Assembly (NCBI GenBank): GCA_012962595.1
Contig: DTXE01000029.1
Coordinates: 1-10,093 of the forward strand
Direction: 5' to 3'
DNA from: Syntrophaceae bacterium
Lineage (GTDB): Bacteria > Desulfobacterota > DTXE01
Length of the DNA: 10,093 nt
The notes below the pieces were generated by a model. It saw only the letters and a list, made by a program, of their open reading frames with translations, ran no database searches and was not told where the DNA came from. Within the stretch, counting starts at the first letter, position 1; each line of letters begins with the position of its first letter. A program made the position numbers and the translations under genes. Of this stretch, positions 1-7,238 are shown piece after piece.

Positions 1-90
1 CGCACGCTTTTGTCTCAGATTAATTTTTCGGTAAATTATCAAAAGATTAGTAATGATTTAAAGTCAATTTCTGAGTGGAACCCATTATTT

Positions 91-144
91 CTGTGCGAAG
101 ATTATATGTGTGCAGTGGGGCACCCATCTAGGTGAGCAGGAAGG
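91..144. repeat. Dispersed 54-bp repeat, copy 1 (upstream of UPF0016 gene)
   Basis: By hand alignment this segment matches 7239-7292 in the same orientation at about 47 of 54 positions without gaps. The best conserved part is the stretch GCGAAGATTATATGTGTGCA; the right half ends in GGTGAGC(A/G)GGAAGG. A small hairpin CACC-loop-GGTG (121-133) is kept in copy 2 as UACC-GGTG, a C-G to U-G change that still allows pairing. It lies about 50 nt before the start codon of the membrane protein gene, so it could be part of that gene's leader, or simply a dispersed intergenic repeat. I do not recognise it as a known riboswitch or insertion sequence end. Confidence 0.75.
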
Positions 145-150
145 GGAAAG

Positions 151-175
151 GGCAGATAGGCGACTATCGGGAGCC
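151..175 (+). promoter_or_regulatory. Leader hairpin with GCGA tetraloop before the RBS
   Basis: The sequence reads GATAG-GCGA-CTATC at 155-168: a perfect 5-bp stem closed by a GNRA-type tetraloop. An outer GGC (151-153) and GCC (173-175) can pair around it with a small internal loop. It ends five bases before the AGGAGG ribosome-binding site (181-186) of the gene starting at 196, so it is placed to influence translation. That role is inferred from position only; the hairpin is short and could be incidental. Confidence 0.4.
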
Positions 176-195
176 ATGAAAGGAGGGTAATAAGT

Positions 196-465
196 ATGGA
201 TTTTAAAATTTTGGTAAGTACTTTTGTTGCTATTTTCCTATCTGAATTCGCTGACAAAACGCAGGTGGCAACCTTGAGTCTTTCGGCTGAAACCAAATCC
301 CCCCTTTCCGTCTTCTTAGGTGCCTCCTGCGCCCTTATTTTGACATCATTGATAGCTGTAACATTAGGTGCACAGTTACCGAGAATTATTCCTATTCACT
401 ATATAAAAATTTTGGCTGGGTTGGTTTTTATATTACTAGGTTTATTTATGGTAATATCCAAGTAA
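196..465 (+). CDS. UPF0016/GDT1 (TMEM165-like) small membrane protein, single-repeat form
   Basis: An 89-residue hydrophobic protein with the hallmark of the UPF0016/GDT1 family of Mn2+/Ca2+ transporters: an acidic motif at the end of the first membrane segment, here E17-F-A-D20-K21-T22-Q, against the usual E-x-G-D-K-T/S. Three membrane segments are visible, at about residues 4-24, 36-58 and 68-87. Full-length members carry two such repeats in about 180-200 residues or more; this one has a single repeat and stops cleanly, so it would be expected to work as a dimer or with a partner half not in this window. The ATG is preceded by AGGAGG at 181-186 with 9 nt spacing, which supports the start. 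It is the only complete plus-strand gene and converges on the minus-strand operon. Manganese or calcium export is known for studied family members; the substrate here is inferred. Confidence 0.82.
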   Translation: MDFKILVSTFVAIFLSEFADKTQVATLSLSAETKSPLSVFLGASCALILTSLIAVTLGAQLPRIIPIHYIKILAGLVFILLGLFMVISK

Positions 466-563
466 CTGTAGGTAATGCACTGGCTTTTTCTGATATGATA
501 ATTTACCAGAATGTCAATTTAGGGTAGGCATTGGGAACATTTGGCTTCAAAAAGTGAAGAATA

Positions 564-584
564 CCCACTAGGTGCCTCAATGGG
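564..584. other. Imperfect hairpin in the convergent gap
   Basis: A 21-nt imperfect inverted repeat (CCCA outer arm, TGGG closing arm, with GG and CC near the loop) lies 18 nt beyond the stop of the deacetylase-like gene. It could be part of a terminator between the convergent genes, but no T-run follows it directly on either strand. Its left part, ACCCACTAGGTG (563-574), resembles the hairpin core of the dispersed repeats at 91-144 and 7239-7292. The rest of 466-601 shows nothing coding. Confidence 0.25.
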
Positions 585-601
585 AGCAGCACAGCTTGAT
601 T

Positions 602-1642
602 TTATAAAGGCCAGAATTGTTTCTGAAATTTAATGACCTTTTCAATGTGGGGGTTAATTGATTCTTCTTCTCCTTGAGAAAGGTCATCCTCTTTTAGAAT
701 GCTCTCACTGAACATCTCCTTTAAAACAGCCATCATACACTCTCGGAGTCCTTTTATGTTGTATCCTCCTTCTAAAACAAATAGAATCTTCCCATCACAT
801 AAATCTCCTGCTAGGCCTAAAAGAATCCTTGTGATAGCGGCAAGGCCTTTGGGTGTGACTCTCATGCCTCCCAGTGGATCATCAAAATATACATCAAAAC
901 CAGCAGAAACCAAAATAATATCAGGTTTAAAGGAAAGGGCAATGGGAGAGAGTATTCTTCTAAAAATTTGTATATATACCTTATCATCTTGGCCCGCTCT
1001 TAAGGGCACATTGACGGTATATCCCTTCCCCTCACCTTCTCCCACTTCATCATAATTTCCTGAACCCGGGTAGTAGGGAAATTGATGGGTTGAAAAATAG
1101 AGGACATGTGGGTCTTTATAGAAGGCGTTCTGGGTGCCATTTCCGTGGTGTAAATCCCAATCTACAATCAACGCCTTTTTCGCACCATGGACTTGCATAG
1201 CATATTTGGCCCCCAAGGCTATGTTGTTAAAGATACAGAAGCCCATGGCCCTATTGGCCTCTGCATGGTGTCCAGGAGGCCTAACGAGGGCGAAGCCATT
1301 GGAGATGTCCCTTCTAAACAGATAATCGAGAATAGAAAAGACACCTCCCACAGCCAACTTTGCCGTATCATAGGACAAAGGAGAGGCATAGGTATCTGGA
1401 TCTAGAATTGTCAGAGGCTTTCCCTTGGTGCTTGTAATATGATTAATGTATGCAGGAGTATGAATCCATTCCAGTTCCCAATGGTTGGCCATCCTTGGTG
1501 TTATCTCCATAAATTTACCTGCCAGATCACCCTTTTCTAATACCGCATAAATCCCCCTTAATCGCTTGGGGCTTTCCACATGAGGATAATGTGCAATGTG
1601 GTCAAGGTAGCGAATATCTTTAACTATACCTGTTTTTGCCAT
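602..1642 (-). CDS. Histone deacetylase family (arginase-deacetylase fold) zinc amidohydrolase
   Basis: A 346-residue protein spanning the whole histone-deacetylase-like fold. Visible landmarks: the N-terminal TGIVKDIRYLDH pattern; RPPGHHAE with the paired active-site His125-His126; DWDLHHGNGTQ giving zinc ligands Asp163 and His165; SAGFD with the third ligand Asp250; DPLGG (255-259); and LEGGYN with catalytic Tyr294. All catalytic residues are present, so it should be active. Bacterial relatives deacetylate small acetylated amines such as acetylpolyamines, acetoin-related compounds or protein lysines; the substrate cannot be told from sequence. I chose the ATG at 1642 because the family's usual N-terminus begins there and it starts 7 nt after the upstream stop. 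An in-frame TTG at 1693 would add 17 residues and overlap the preceding gene. No clear Shine-Dalgarno sequence is seen, so coupling to the lipoprotein gene is likely. It is the last gene of the hrcA-dnaK run. Confidence 0.93.
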   Translation of the reverse strand: MAKTGIVKDIRYLDHIAHYPHVESPKRLRGIYAVLEKGDLAGKFMEITPRMANHWELEWIHTPAYINHITSTKGKPLTILDPDTYASPLSYDTAKLAVGGVFSILDYLFRRDISNGFALVRPPGHHAEANRAMGFCIFNNIALGAKYAMQVHGAKKALIVDWDLHHGNGTQNAFYKDPHVLYFSTHQFPYYPGSGNYDEVGEGEGKGYTVNVPLRAGQDDKVYIQIFRRILSPIALSFKPDIILVSAGFDVYFDDPLGGMRVTPKGLAAITRILLGLAGDLCDGKILFVLEGGYNIKGLRECMMAVLKEMFSESILKEDDLSQGEEESINPHIEKVIKFQKQFWPL

Positions 1643-1649
1643 GGACTGC

Positions 1650-3425
1650 TTAATTAAGCTGGATAATTCTCTTGCCTTGGATGCCCAATACAAATAATTG
1701 CTTCTCTACATCACCTGTTTTGGTAAAGCTAGTGGTTCCAGTTACACCAGGAAAATCCTTTATATTGTGAAGGGCGTCCTTTAATTCACTCCTGGATTTA
1801 GGGGTATGGCCTTTTATTATATGTAGAAGAATCTGCATGGCATCATATCCCTGGGCCTCCAGAAACTGAGGTTCCTCCCAGAAGGTCAAATAAAAGTTCT
1901 CCACAAAGCGCTGAATAATAGGGGAGGGGCTATTTTTAAAAAAGCTGTCTACAAAGAGAGCACCCTGGAGATGCTCGTTCGCTATATCCACAAGCTTCTG
2001 GTTATTCCAAAGATTGGTGCCCAAAATCCTTACATCCTGGACATCACAGTACACAAATTGAGGAGCAATGAGTGCGATCTTTTCATAGGTATCGGGGATA
2101 AAAACTGCCTCACAGAAAGTGGCGTCTAATCTGCGAATTATCTCCTGAAAATCAGTTAGATCATCGCTATAATGCTCCATACCCACAATGGTTCCACCAG
2201 TTTTCTTCACAGCATTTACAAAGAGGTCTTTGTACATATTGCCGTAAGAATTATCCGGATAAAGAATGGCATATCCCATCAATCCCAAGGAATTTATGGC
2301 ATAGTCCACGAGAGCCTCTATTTGCAAATCGGGCCTTAAAAAATCTCGGAAGACAAAATCTCCGACCTCGGTAATGCCTTCCCTTTGAGTTAAGGTTATT
2401 ATAGGAATACCCGATTCTTGAGCCTTTTTAGCTACAGCCATAGCCTCCAAACGACCTAGGGGTCCCAAGATGACCATAGCCCCTTCCTCAACCAAATCTG
2501 CAACCGCCTGCATCCCTGTCTCAGGATCACCTTTGGAGTCCTTGACAATGAGCCTTAAGGAAGTTTCACCTGGATTTTGTTGGAAAAGATTTTCCGCCAA
2601 TTTAATCCCTCTCAAAACTCGTTCACCGTAAGGCGCCAATTTACCACTCAAGGGAAGAATGCAACCGATGGTAACAACTTCAAGTCCCTCTTCCAGCTCC
2701 GTTAAGATGTCTTTGGCCTCCTTAGTTAGTTCATGATCGGGATATTCCTTTTGGAAGAAGATTAATTCTCTTCTTATATCCTCAATTCTGTGTTGTCTCT
2801 GGTATAAATTGGCTAAAGCTATCTCCACATAACCACCAATGACAGTTCCGCCATATTGTTCCTTGAGTTTAAGCAGACCTTCTTCTGAGAGACAACCCAA
2901 TCCCTTTCTTATGTTTTGTAATGCTAAGGTTTTTCCCTCCCCCTTAGCCCATTGATAGGCCCTGATATACATAGAAATGGCCTCATCAAATCTTTCCAAG
3001 GCCAAATAATTGTCACCTGAGAGTGTGTAGATTTTGACCCTTTCTTCTCTTTTAAGATATGATGAAAGCAGACCTTTTAAGATTTTAAGTGAATCGTTAT
3101 ATCTTTGAAGCCGCCAATAAGAATAGGCCACACCATACCGCGCCCTTTTCCTATATAAACTGGTGGGAAAACTCGATAACATCCGTTGGTAAGCTAGCAA
3201 ACCCCTTTTGTGTTTTCCCTTTTGAGTATAGATTTCACCTATGTAAATCAGTGCTTGATCGGTTCTGGGACCACGTGGGAAATCCCTAACATACGTCTCT
3301 AATCTCTTTAGGGCCCTGTCCAAATCCCCCCTATTAAACAGATTCTCGGCTTCTCGAAAACGGTTTATAGCCAGAGACCTTCTCCAACTATCTCTGTCCG
3401 TTGTCACAGAAGGGGCACAGGCCAA
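1650..3425 (-). CDS. Lipoprotein with TPR domain and periplasmic leucine-binding-type domain (LpoA-like / ABC substrate-binding family)
   Basis: From the only conventional in-frame start (TTG at 3425) the protein is 591 residues and begins L-A-C-A-P, which is really the end of a lipoprotein signal: a hydrophobic run FILLIPLFLFLA is encoded just upstream in the same open frame (see 3426-3518). Residues about 18-245 form helical tetratricopeptide-like repeats of the BamD/YbgF kind, with motifs such as ALIYIGEIYTQKGKHKRGL and EIALANLYQRQHRIED. Residues about 250-588 are a type 1 periplasmic-binding domain (Peripla_BP_6), starting VTIGCILPLSGKLAPYGERV. TPR plus this domain in a lipoprotein is the architecture of penicillin-binding-protein activators of the LpoA type and of orphan ABC substrate-binding proteins. 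No permease or ATPase genes are nearby, which favours an envelope or peptidoglycan role over transport (inference). Coordinates are conservative; the true start is probably 3518. Confidence 0.85.
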   Translation of the reverse strand: MACAPSVTTDRDSWRRSLAINRFREAENLFNRGDLDRALKRLETYVRDFPRGPRTDQALIYIGEIYTQKGKHKRGLLAYQRMLSSFPTSLYRKRARYGVAYSYWRLQRYNDSLKILKGLLSSYLKREERVKIYTLSGDNYLALERFDEAISMYIRAYQWAKGEGKTLALQNIRKGLGCLSEEGLLKLKEQYGGTVIGGYVEIALANLYQRQHRIEDIRRELIFFQKEYPDHELTKEAKDILTELEEGLEVVTIGCILPLSGKLAPYGERVLRGIKLAENLFQQNPGETSLRLIVKDSKGDPETGMQAVADLVEEGAMVILGPLGRLEAMAVAKKAQESGIPIITLTQREGITEVGDFVFRDFLRPDLQIEALVDYAINSLGLMGYAILYPDNSYGNMYKDLFVNAVKKTGGTIVGMEHYSDDLTDFQEIIRRLDATFCEAVFIPDTYEKIALIAPQFVYCDVQDVRILGTNLWNNQKLVDIANEHLQGALFVDSFFKNSPSPIIQRFVENFYLTFWEEPQFLEAQGYDAMQILLHIIKGHTPKSRSELKDALHNIKDFPGVTGTTSFTKTGDVEKQLFVLGIQGKRIIQLN

Positions 3426-3518
3426 AAAAAGAAAAAGGGGTATTAAAAGTATGAATCCCCCTTTTTCTAAGGAATATTTGTTAGCTATATCCTTAGGGCC
3501 ACTGGGACTTATAGAAAT
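3426..3518 (-). other. Upstream signal-peptide extension of the lipoprotein gene, probable ATT start
   Basis: The open frame of the lipoprotein gene continues upstream from the TTG at 3425 as far as the dnaK stop codon, and no ATG, GTG, TTG or CTG occurs in frame there. Read from ATT at 3518, it gives a 31-residue extension: a polar N-region containing three lysines, then FILLIPLFLFLA leading into Cys at codon 3417-3419. This is a good lipoprotein signal apart from Phe at -3 and Leu at -2. An AAGGAGG sits at 3530-3536, 11 nt before the ATT. The conserved frame, signal and ribosome site together suggest initiation at a rare codon, as known for infC. A sequence error removing an ATG is an alternative. 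Confidence 0.55.
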
Positions 3519-3524
3519 GGTAAA

Positions 3525-5411
3525 TTAAACCTCCTTGTAATCCGCATCTACCACCTCCTCTTCTTCAGGAGGCTTACCCTCTTTTTTCTCTCCGGCCTCT
3601 GGCTTGGTAGCCTTGGCGTACATGGTCTCTGCCAATTTGTGAGAAGCCTGAGTTAACTCATCGCACATACCTTTTATTTCATTGGCATCTGAGCCTTCCA
3701 TAGCCCTTTTTAACCTCCCAATGATCTCTTCAATATTAGCCTTAGTGCTAGCATCGACCTTGTCCCCCATTTCTCTCAATGTCTTTTCGGTAGTATAGAT
3801 CAATGTATCGGCGGTATTGCGTGCATCAGCAAGCTCCCTCTTTTTCCTGTCCTCTTTCTGGTGGGCCTCCGCCTCTTTAATGGCCTTTTGGATTTCCTCT
3901 TCGGTCAATCCGCTTGATGATGTTATTCTAATAGACTGTTCTTTGCCAGTTCCTAAATCCTTAGCCGACACATGGACAATACCATTGGCATCGATATCGA
4001 AGGTTACTTCGATTTGAGGCACTCCTCTGGGTGCAGGAGGGATACCAAACAGCTCGAATCGCCCCAGAGTCTTATTATCGTAAGCCATCTCTCTTTCACC
4101 CTGCAATACATGAATGGTAACTGCTGTCTGATTATCGGCAGCGGTAGAGAATATCTGGCTCTTTTTAGTAGGGATAGTGGTGTTCCTCTCTATTATCTTG
4201 GTGAAGACCTGCCCTAGTGTCTCAATGCCCAGAGAGAGCGGGGTTACATCCAAAAGCAACACTTCCTTAACTTCACCCTTAAGTATGGCCGCCTGAATAG
4301 CTGCACCTACTGCTACTACTTCATCCGGATTAACCCCTTTATGGGGCTCTTTCTTGAAGATTTCTTTGACCTTCTCCTGAACCTTAGGCACTCGTGTCAT
4401 CCCACCCACCAGAATCACCTCATCTATGTCTGCGGGCTTTAGATTAGCATCTCTCAGTGCCGTATGGCAGGGCCCCACGACCCTTTCTATAAGGTCCTCT
4501 ACCATGGATTCGAACTTGGCCCTGGTAAGCTTCATACTTAGGTGCTTTGGTCCTGTAGCATCGGCAGTGATAAAGGGAAGATTGATCTCTGTTTCGGAAG
4601 TGCTTGAGAGTTCTATTTTTGCCTTCTCTGCAGCCTCCTTTAGCCTCTGAAGTGCCATTCTGTCTTTCCTCAAATCGATGCCATTCTCCTTTAAAAATTC
4701 ATCGGCTATATAATCAAGTATCCGTTGATCGAAGTCTTCTCCACCCAAGAAGGTATCCCCACTGGTGGACTTTACCTCGAACACTCCTTCTCCAATTTCC
4801 AGAATGGATATGTCAAATGTGCCACCACCCAAATCGAATACCGCAATTTTTCCCTCCTTTTTCTTTTCCATGCCATAAGCTAGAGATGCAGCTGTTGGCT
4901 CATTAATAATCCTAAGTACGTTCAAGCCTGCAATTCTCCCTGCATCTTTGGTGGCCTGACGCTGGCTGTCGTCAAAATAAGCAGGAACTGTAATTACCGC
5001 ATCCTTTATGGTTTCTCCTAAATATGACTCTGCGGTCTGCTTCATCTTTTGTAAAACCATGGCAGATATCTCAGCAGGGCTGTAAGACTTTCCCTCAATT
5101 TCCACATGAGCGTCACCATTGGGGGCCTTGACAATCTTGTATGGTAATACCTTGATAGCCTTTTGTACCTCGGCCGAGTCATATTTCCGGCCGATAAGTC
5201 TCTTTATGGCGAAGATGGTTCTTGAAGGATTGGTAATTGCCTGCCTCCTCGCCAACTTTCCTAGTAGTCTTTCTCCAGTATCTGTAAAGGCCACCATTGA
5301 GGGAGTTATGCGGTCCCCTTCCGGATTAACAATTACCTTAGGCTCTCCCGCTTCTACAATGGAGACTACAGAAAAGGTGGTTCCTAGATCGATTCCAATT
5401 GCTTTAGCCAT
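3525..5411 (-). CDS. dnaK: Chaperone protein DnaK (Hsp70)
   Basis: A 628-residue Hsp70 of normal length. The ATPase domain shows GIDLGTTFS (6-14, phosphate loop), the [21 protein letters not shown] segment (138-158), [12 protein letters not shown] (169-180), [10 protein letters not shown] (191-200) and [11 protein letters not shown] (332-342). The linker [12 protein letters not shown] (384-395) joins the substrate-binding domain, and the lid ends in an acidic tail closing with VVDADYKEV, close to the usual bacterial ending. It refolds cytosolic client proteins in an ATP cycle with a J-protein and GrpE. AAGGAGG at 5418-5424, 6 nt before ATG, is the best ribosome site in the window and fits high expression. 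It follows grpE by 39 nt. No dnaJ follows. Its last codons contain the probable ribosome site of the next gene. Confidence 0.98.
   Translation of the reverse strand: MAKAIGIDLGTTFSVVSIVEAGEPKVIVNPEGDRITPSMVAFTDTGERLLGKLARRQAITNPSRTIFAIKRLIGRKYDSAEVQKAIKVLPYKIVKAPNGDAHVEIEGKSYSPAEISAMVLQKMKQTAESYLGETIKDAVITVPAYFDDSQRQATKDAGRIAGLNVLRIINEPTAASLAYGMEKKKEGKIAVFDLGGGTFDISILEIGEGVFEVKSTSGDTFLGGEDFDQRILDYIADEFLKENGIDLRKDRMALQRLKEAAEKAKIELSSTSETEINLPFITADATGPKHLSMKLTRAKFESMVEDLIERVVGPCHTALRDANLKPADIDEVILVGGMTRVPKVQEKVKEIFKKEPHKGVNPDEVVAVGAAIQAAILKGEVKEVLLLDVTPLSLGIETLGQVFTKIIERNTTIPTKKSQIFSTAADNQTAVTIHVLQGEREMAYDNKTLGRFELFGIPPAPRGVPQIEVTFDIDANGIVHVSAKDLGTGKEQSIRITSSSGLTEEEIQKAIKEAEAHQKEDRKKRELADARNTADTLIYTTEKTLREMGDKVDASTKANIEEIIGRLKRAMEGSDANEIKGMCDELTQASHKLAETMYAKATKPEAGEKKEGKPPEEEEVVDADYKEV
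3530..3536 (-). promoter_or_regulatory. Ribosome-binding site inside the end of dnaK, serving the lipoprotein gene
   Basis: The last sense codons of dnaK (Lys-Glu-Val) spell AAGGAGG directly before the TAA stop. It is placed 11 nt upstream of the ATT at 3518 and no conventional start codon lies within reach in the lipoprotein frame. It is the main argument that translation of the lipoprotein begins here. The same bases also encode the common DnaK C-terminus, so part of the match could be forced by the protein sequence. Confidence 0.5.
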
Positions 5412-5450
5412 ATAGTTCCTCCTTAAAAAAATCAGCTAAACTTTTTATCT

Positions 5451-6062
5451 TCAGTTTGTAATCTTTTCTTCTCCTTCAGCTCGTTCCGGCCGCCTGGAGA
5501 CTACTACCATCGCCGGCCTTATAACTCTGTCGTTCAACATGTATCCTTTCTGAAGCTCAGATAGTATAGTATTCTCTTCTTCATCTGCTTTCTCCTCTAC
5601 GGTCACGGCTTCATGCAAGTTAGGATCAAATTTTGCACCAATTGCCTTTATAGGTTTTACTTTAAACTTCCCCAAACAGTCATTAAAACTCTTTAAGACC
5701 ATCTCTATACCTTCTACAAAGGCCTTAGAGGCCTTCTTAGTTCGAGCATGGTCTATAGCCCTTTCCAGATTATCCACAATAGGAAGAAGCTCTTTAATGA
5801 GAGATTCATGGGCATATTTGAGAAATTCAGCCTTCTCCCTTTCCACTCTCTTCTTATAATTCTCTAATTCTGCTGACACCCTAAGCCACCGATCATAATT
5901 GATAGCTGCTTCTTCCGACTTTTCATTCAGCCTTTTCATCAATTCTTCTTTGGTAATCTCCTCTTCTTTAGTCCCTTCAAGTTCTACCCCTTTGGGTTGT
6001 TCAGGTTCCACCTCTTTGGGTTGTTCTAATTCTGACTCAGAAGTCACCTTTTCTTCCTGCAC
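5451..6062 (-). CDS. grpE: Nucleotide exchange factor GrpE
   Basis: A 203-residue protein typical of GrpE. It has an acidic, low-complexity N-terminus (about 1-45, with EQPKEVEP and EQPKGVEL as a small repeat), a long coiled-coil helix (about 46-110) containing YDRWLRVSAELENYKKRVER, then the core FDPNLHEAV (145-153) and the family signature QKGYMLNDRVIRPAMVVVS (171-189). It forms a cytosolic dimer that drives ADP release from DnaK, and its helices often act as a thermosensor in the family. The start is GTG at 6062, with AGGGAGGG at 6072-6079 and 9 nt spacing; an ATG seven bases earlier is out of frame. It lies between hrcA (36-nt gap) and dnaK (39-nt gap). Confidence 0.97.
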   Translation of the reverse strand: MQEEKVTSESELEQPKEVEPEQPKGVELEGTKEEEITKEELMKRLNEKSEEAAINYDRWLRVSAELENYKKRVEREKAEFLKYAHESLIKELLPIVDNLERAIDHARTKKASKAFVEGIEMVLKSFNDCLGKFKVKPIKAIGAKFDPNLHEAVTVEEKADEEENTILSELQKGYMLNDRVIRPAMVVVSRRPERAEGEEKITN

Positions 6063-6098
6063 CTATCATTTCCCTCCCTGCACAAAAACTAGACAAAT

Positions 6099-7136
6099 TT
6101 ATAGTATTTCGGCTAAGATTTCGCTTACAAGTCTGGCAGTATAACCTACTAAGGGAATTACCCTGGAGTAATTCATTCGGGTAGGACCAATTATACCTAA
6201 TGTCCCCAAGGTACTAGAACCTTTAGTATAAGGTGAAGTAACAACACTACACCCTTCAACCCCAATTAACTCATTTTCTGAACCTATAAAGGTCTGAACA
6301 CCGGTAGCAGACATACTTTTATCTAACAGTTTGATGATGATGCTCTTCTCCTCAAACGCCTTAAAAATGGCCTTCATAGTTTCAATATCCGAAAGTTCGG
6401 GATAATTGAGAATATTAGCATGTCCTTCTATGTAGACATCCTTCTCCTCCTCTACACCATTCTGAAAGGCCCTTTTGCTCAATTTCAAGGCCTTTGATAA
6501 CATCTCATCAAAAGCTGTTTTCTCCTTCTCCATCTCTTCTAAAATCTTTTGCTTAACCTCGCTTAAGGTAAGGTCGCTTAAAATATCATCAAGGTATCTA
6601 GAAAATTTGTCCAGCTCATCCTGGCTTAAGTCTTCTTCAAACTGAATCACTTTGTGCTGAACAATTCCAGACTTGGATATAAAAATCACCAGTATCAGAT
6701 TATCCCTTAATCTTAAAAATTCGATATGTTTTAGTCTGACTGTGGAAAATGTGGGTGCCAGCACCACTCCTATGTGCTGTGAGGCCATAGATAAGATCCT
6801 GGAGGCCTCTTTAAGAATATTAGCCACATCAAAACCCAGTCCTTTGAAGCTGTTGCGGATTTTCTCCTTTTCTGCTCGAGAAAGTCTTTTTACCTTCAAC
6901 ATAGAATCCACGTAAAATCTCAATCCATATTCTGTAGGGATACGACCAGCCGATGTGTGGGGTTGTGTAAGTAAACCTATTTCCTCTAAATCAGCCATAA
7001 CATTCCGGATAGTAGCTGGACTTAGATTCAAGCCATGCTTTTTAGATATGGTCCGGGAACCTACCGGTTCGGCTGTTTCGATATAGTCCGAGATTACTGC
7101 ATGCAAAATCTTTTTGTCACGTTCTGAGAGCTTCAT
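6099..7136 (-). CDS. hrcA: Heat-inducible transcription repressor HrcA
   Basis: A 345-residue protein of standard HrcA length. The N-terminal winged helix includes ILHAVISDYIETAEPVGSRT and SPATIRNVMADLEEIGLL (39-56), followed by the highly conserved QPHTSAGRIPTEYGLRFYVD (58-77). The middle is the GAF-like domain and the C-terminus ends in the usual ...TRMNYSRVIPLVGYTARLVSEIL region. HrcA represses class I heat-shock genes, normally at CIRCE operators, and needs the chaperone system to stay active. It is first in the run hrcA-grpE-dnaK, so autoregulation is expected. No CIRCE is visible upstream; instead a promoter with a different inverted repeat lies at 7180-7208. The ATG at 7136 fits the family N-terminus, though its ribosome site is weak. 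Confidence 0.97.
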   Translation of the reverse strand: MKLSERDKKILHAVISDYIETAEPVGSRTISKKHGLNLSPATIRNVMADLEEIGLLTQPHTSAGRIPTEYGLRFYVDSMLKVKRLSRAEKEKIRNSFKGLGFDVANILKEASRILSMASQHIGVVLAPTFSTVRLKHIEFLRLRDNLILVIFISKSGIVQHKVIQFEEDLSQDELDKFSRYLDDILSDLTLSEVKQKILEEMEKEKTAFDEMLSKALKLSKRAFQNGVEEEKDVYIEGHANILNYPELSDIETMKAIFKAFEEKSIIIKLLDKSMSATGVQTFIGSENELIGVEGCSVVTSPYTKGSSTLGTLGIIGPTRMNYSRVIPLVGYTARLVSEILAEIL

Positions 7137-7179
7137 GTTCGACTTTTTGTACCGATTTTTAAAGCAAAGGAGCTAATTT

Positions 7180-7208
7180 AAGATAACAATGCTCACATTG
7201 TTTGTCAA
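7180..7208 (-). promoter_or_regulatory. Probable sigma-70-type promoter of the hrcA-grpE-dnaK operon
   Basis: Read on the minus strand, a perfect -35 TTGACA (7203-7208) is followed by a 17-bp spacer and a -10 TATCTT (7180-7185, four of six matches to TATAAT). Transcription would begin near 7173, giving a leader of about 36 nt before hrcA. It is the only good promoter-like site between thiC and hrcA. No sigma-32-type -10 (CCCCAT) is seen. Confidence 0.65.
7185..7202. promoter_or_regulatory. Perfect inverted repeat in the promoter spacer, candidate operator
   Basis: AACAATG (7185-7191), four bases, then CATTGTT (7196-7202) form a perfect 7-bp dyad that fills the spacer between the -35 and -10 boxes of the hrcA promoter and touches the -10. 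This is a classic position for a repressor site. The sequence is unlike CIRCE (TTAGCACTC-N9-GAGTGCTAA). HrcA or another regulator might bind it; this is inferred from position and symmetry only. Confidence 0.5.
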
Positions 7209-7238
7209 GGCTATAAACTAAACGGAGTTTCCTGACTT

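Noticed and set aside
91..195. yybP-ykoY manganese riboswitch before the UPF0016 gene
   Set aside because: The position is right for this gene family, but I could not align the conserved L1 and L3 loops of the riboswitch to the leader.
102..296. Minus-strand 64-residue open frame over the leader and the UPF0016 start
   Set aside because: It is antisense to the leader and start of the real gene, with no recognisable domain.
545..559. Hairpin CTTCA-AAAAG-TGAAG as an intrinsic terminator
   Set aside because: The T-run on the minus strand lies in the loop, not after the stem, and the stem is only five AT-rich pairs.
1643..1693. TTG start at 1693 for the deacetylase-like gene
   Set aside because: It would overlap the lipoprotein gene by 44 bp and add residues not seen in the family, whereas ATG 1642 gives the usual N-terminus.
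5980..6040. Short tandem repeat at the start of grpE as a CRISPR-like or VNTR array
   Set aside because: It is two imperfect copies encoding EQPK-type acidic residues in the flexible GrpE N-terminus, which is normal low complexity.
7137..7178. CIRCE element upstream of hrcA (TTAGC at about 7174-7178)
   Set aside because: Only the TTAGC half is similar; the rest of the left arm and the entire right arm nine bases later do not match.
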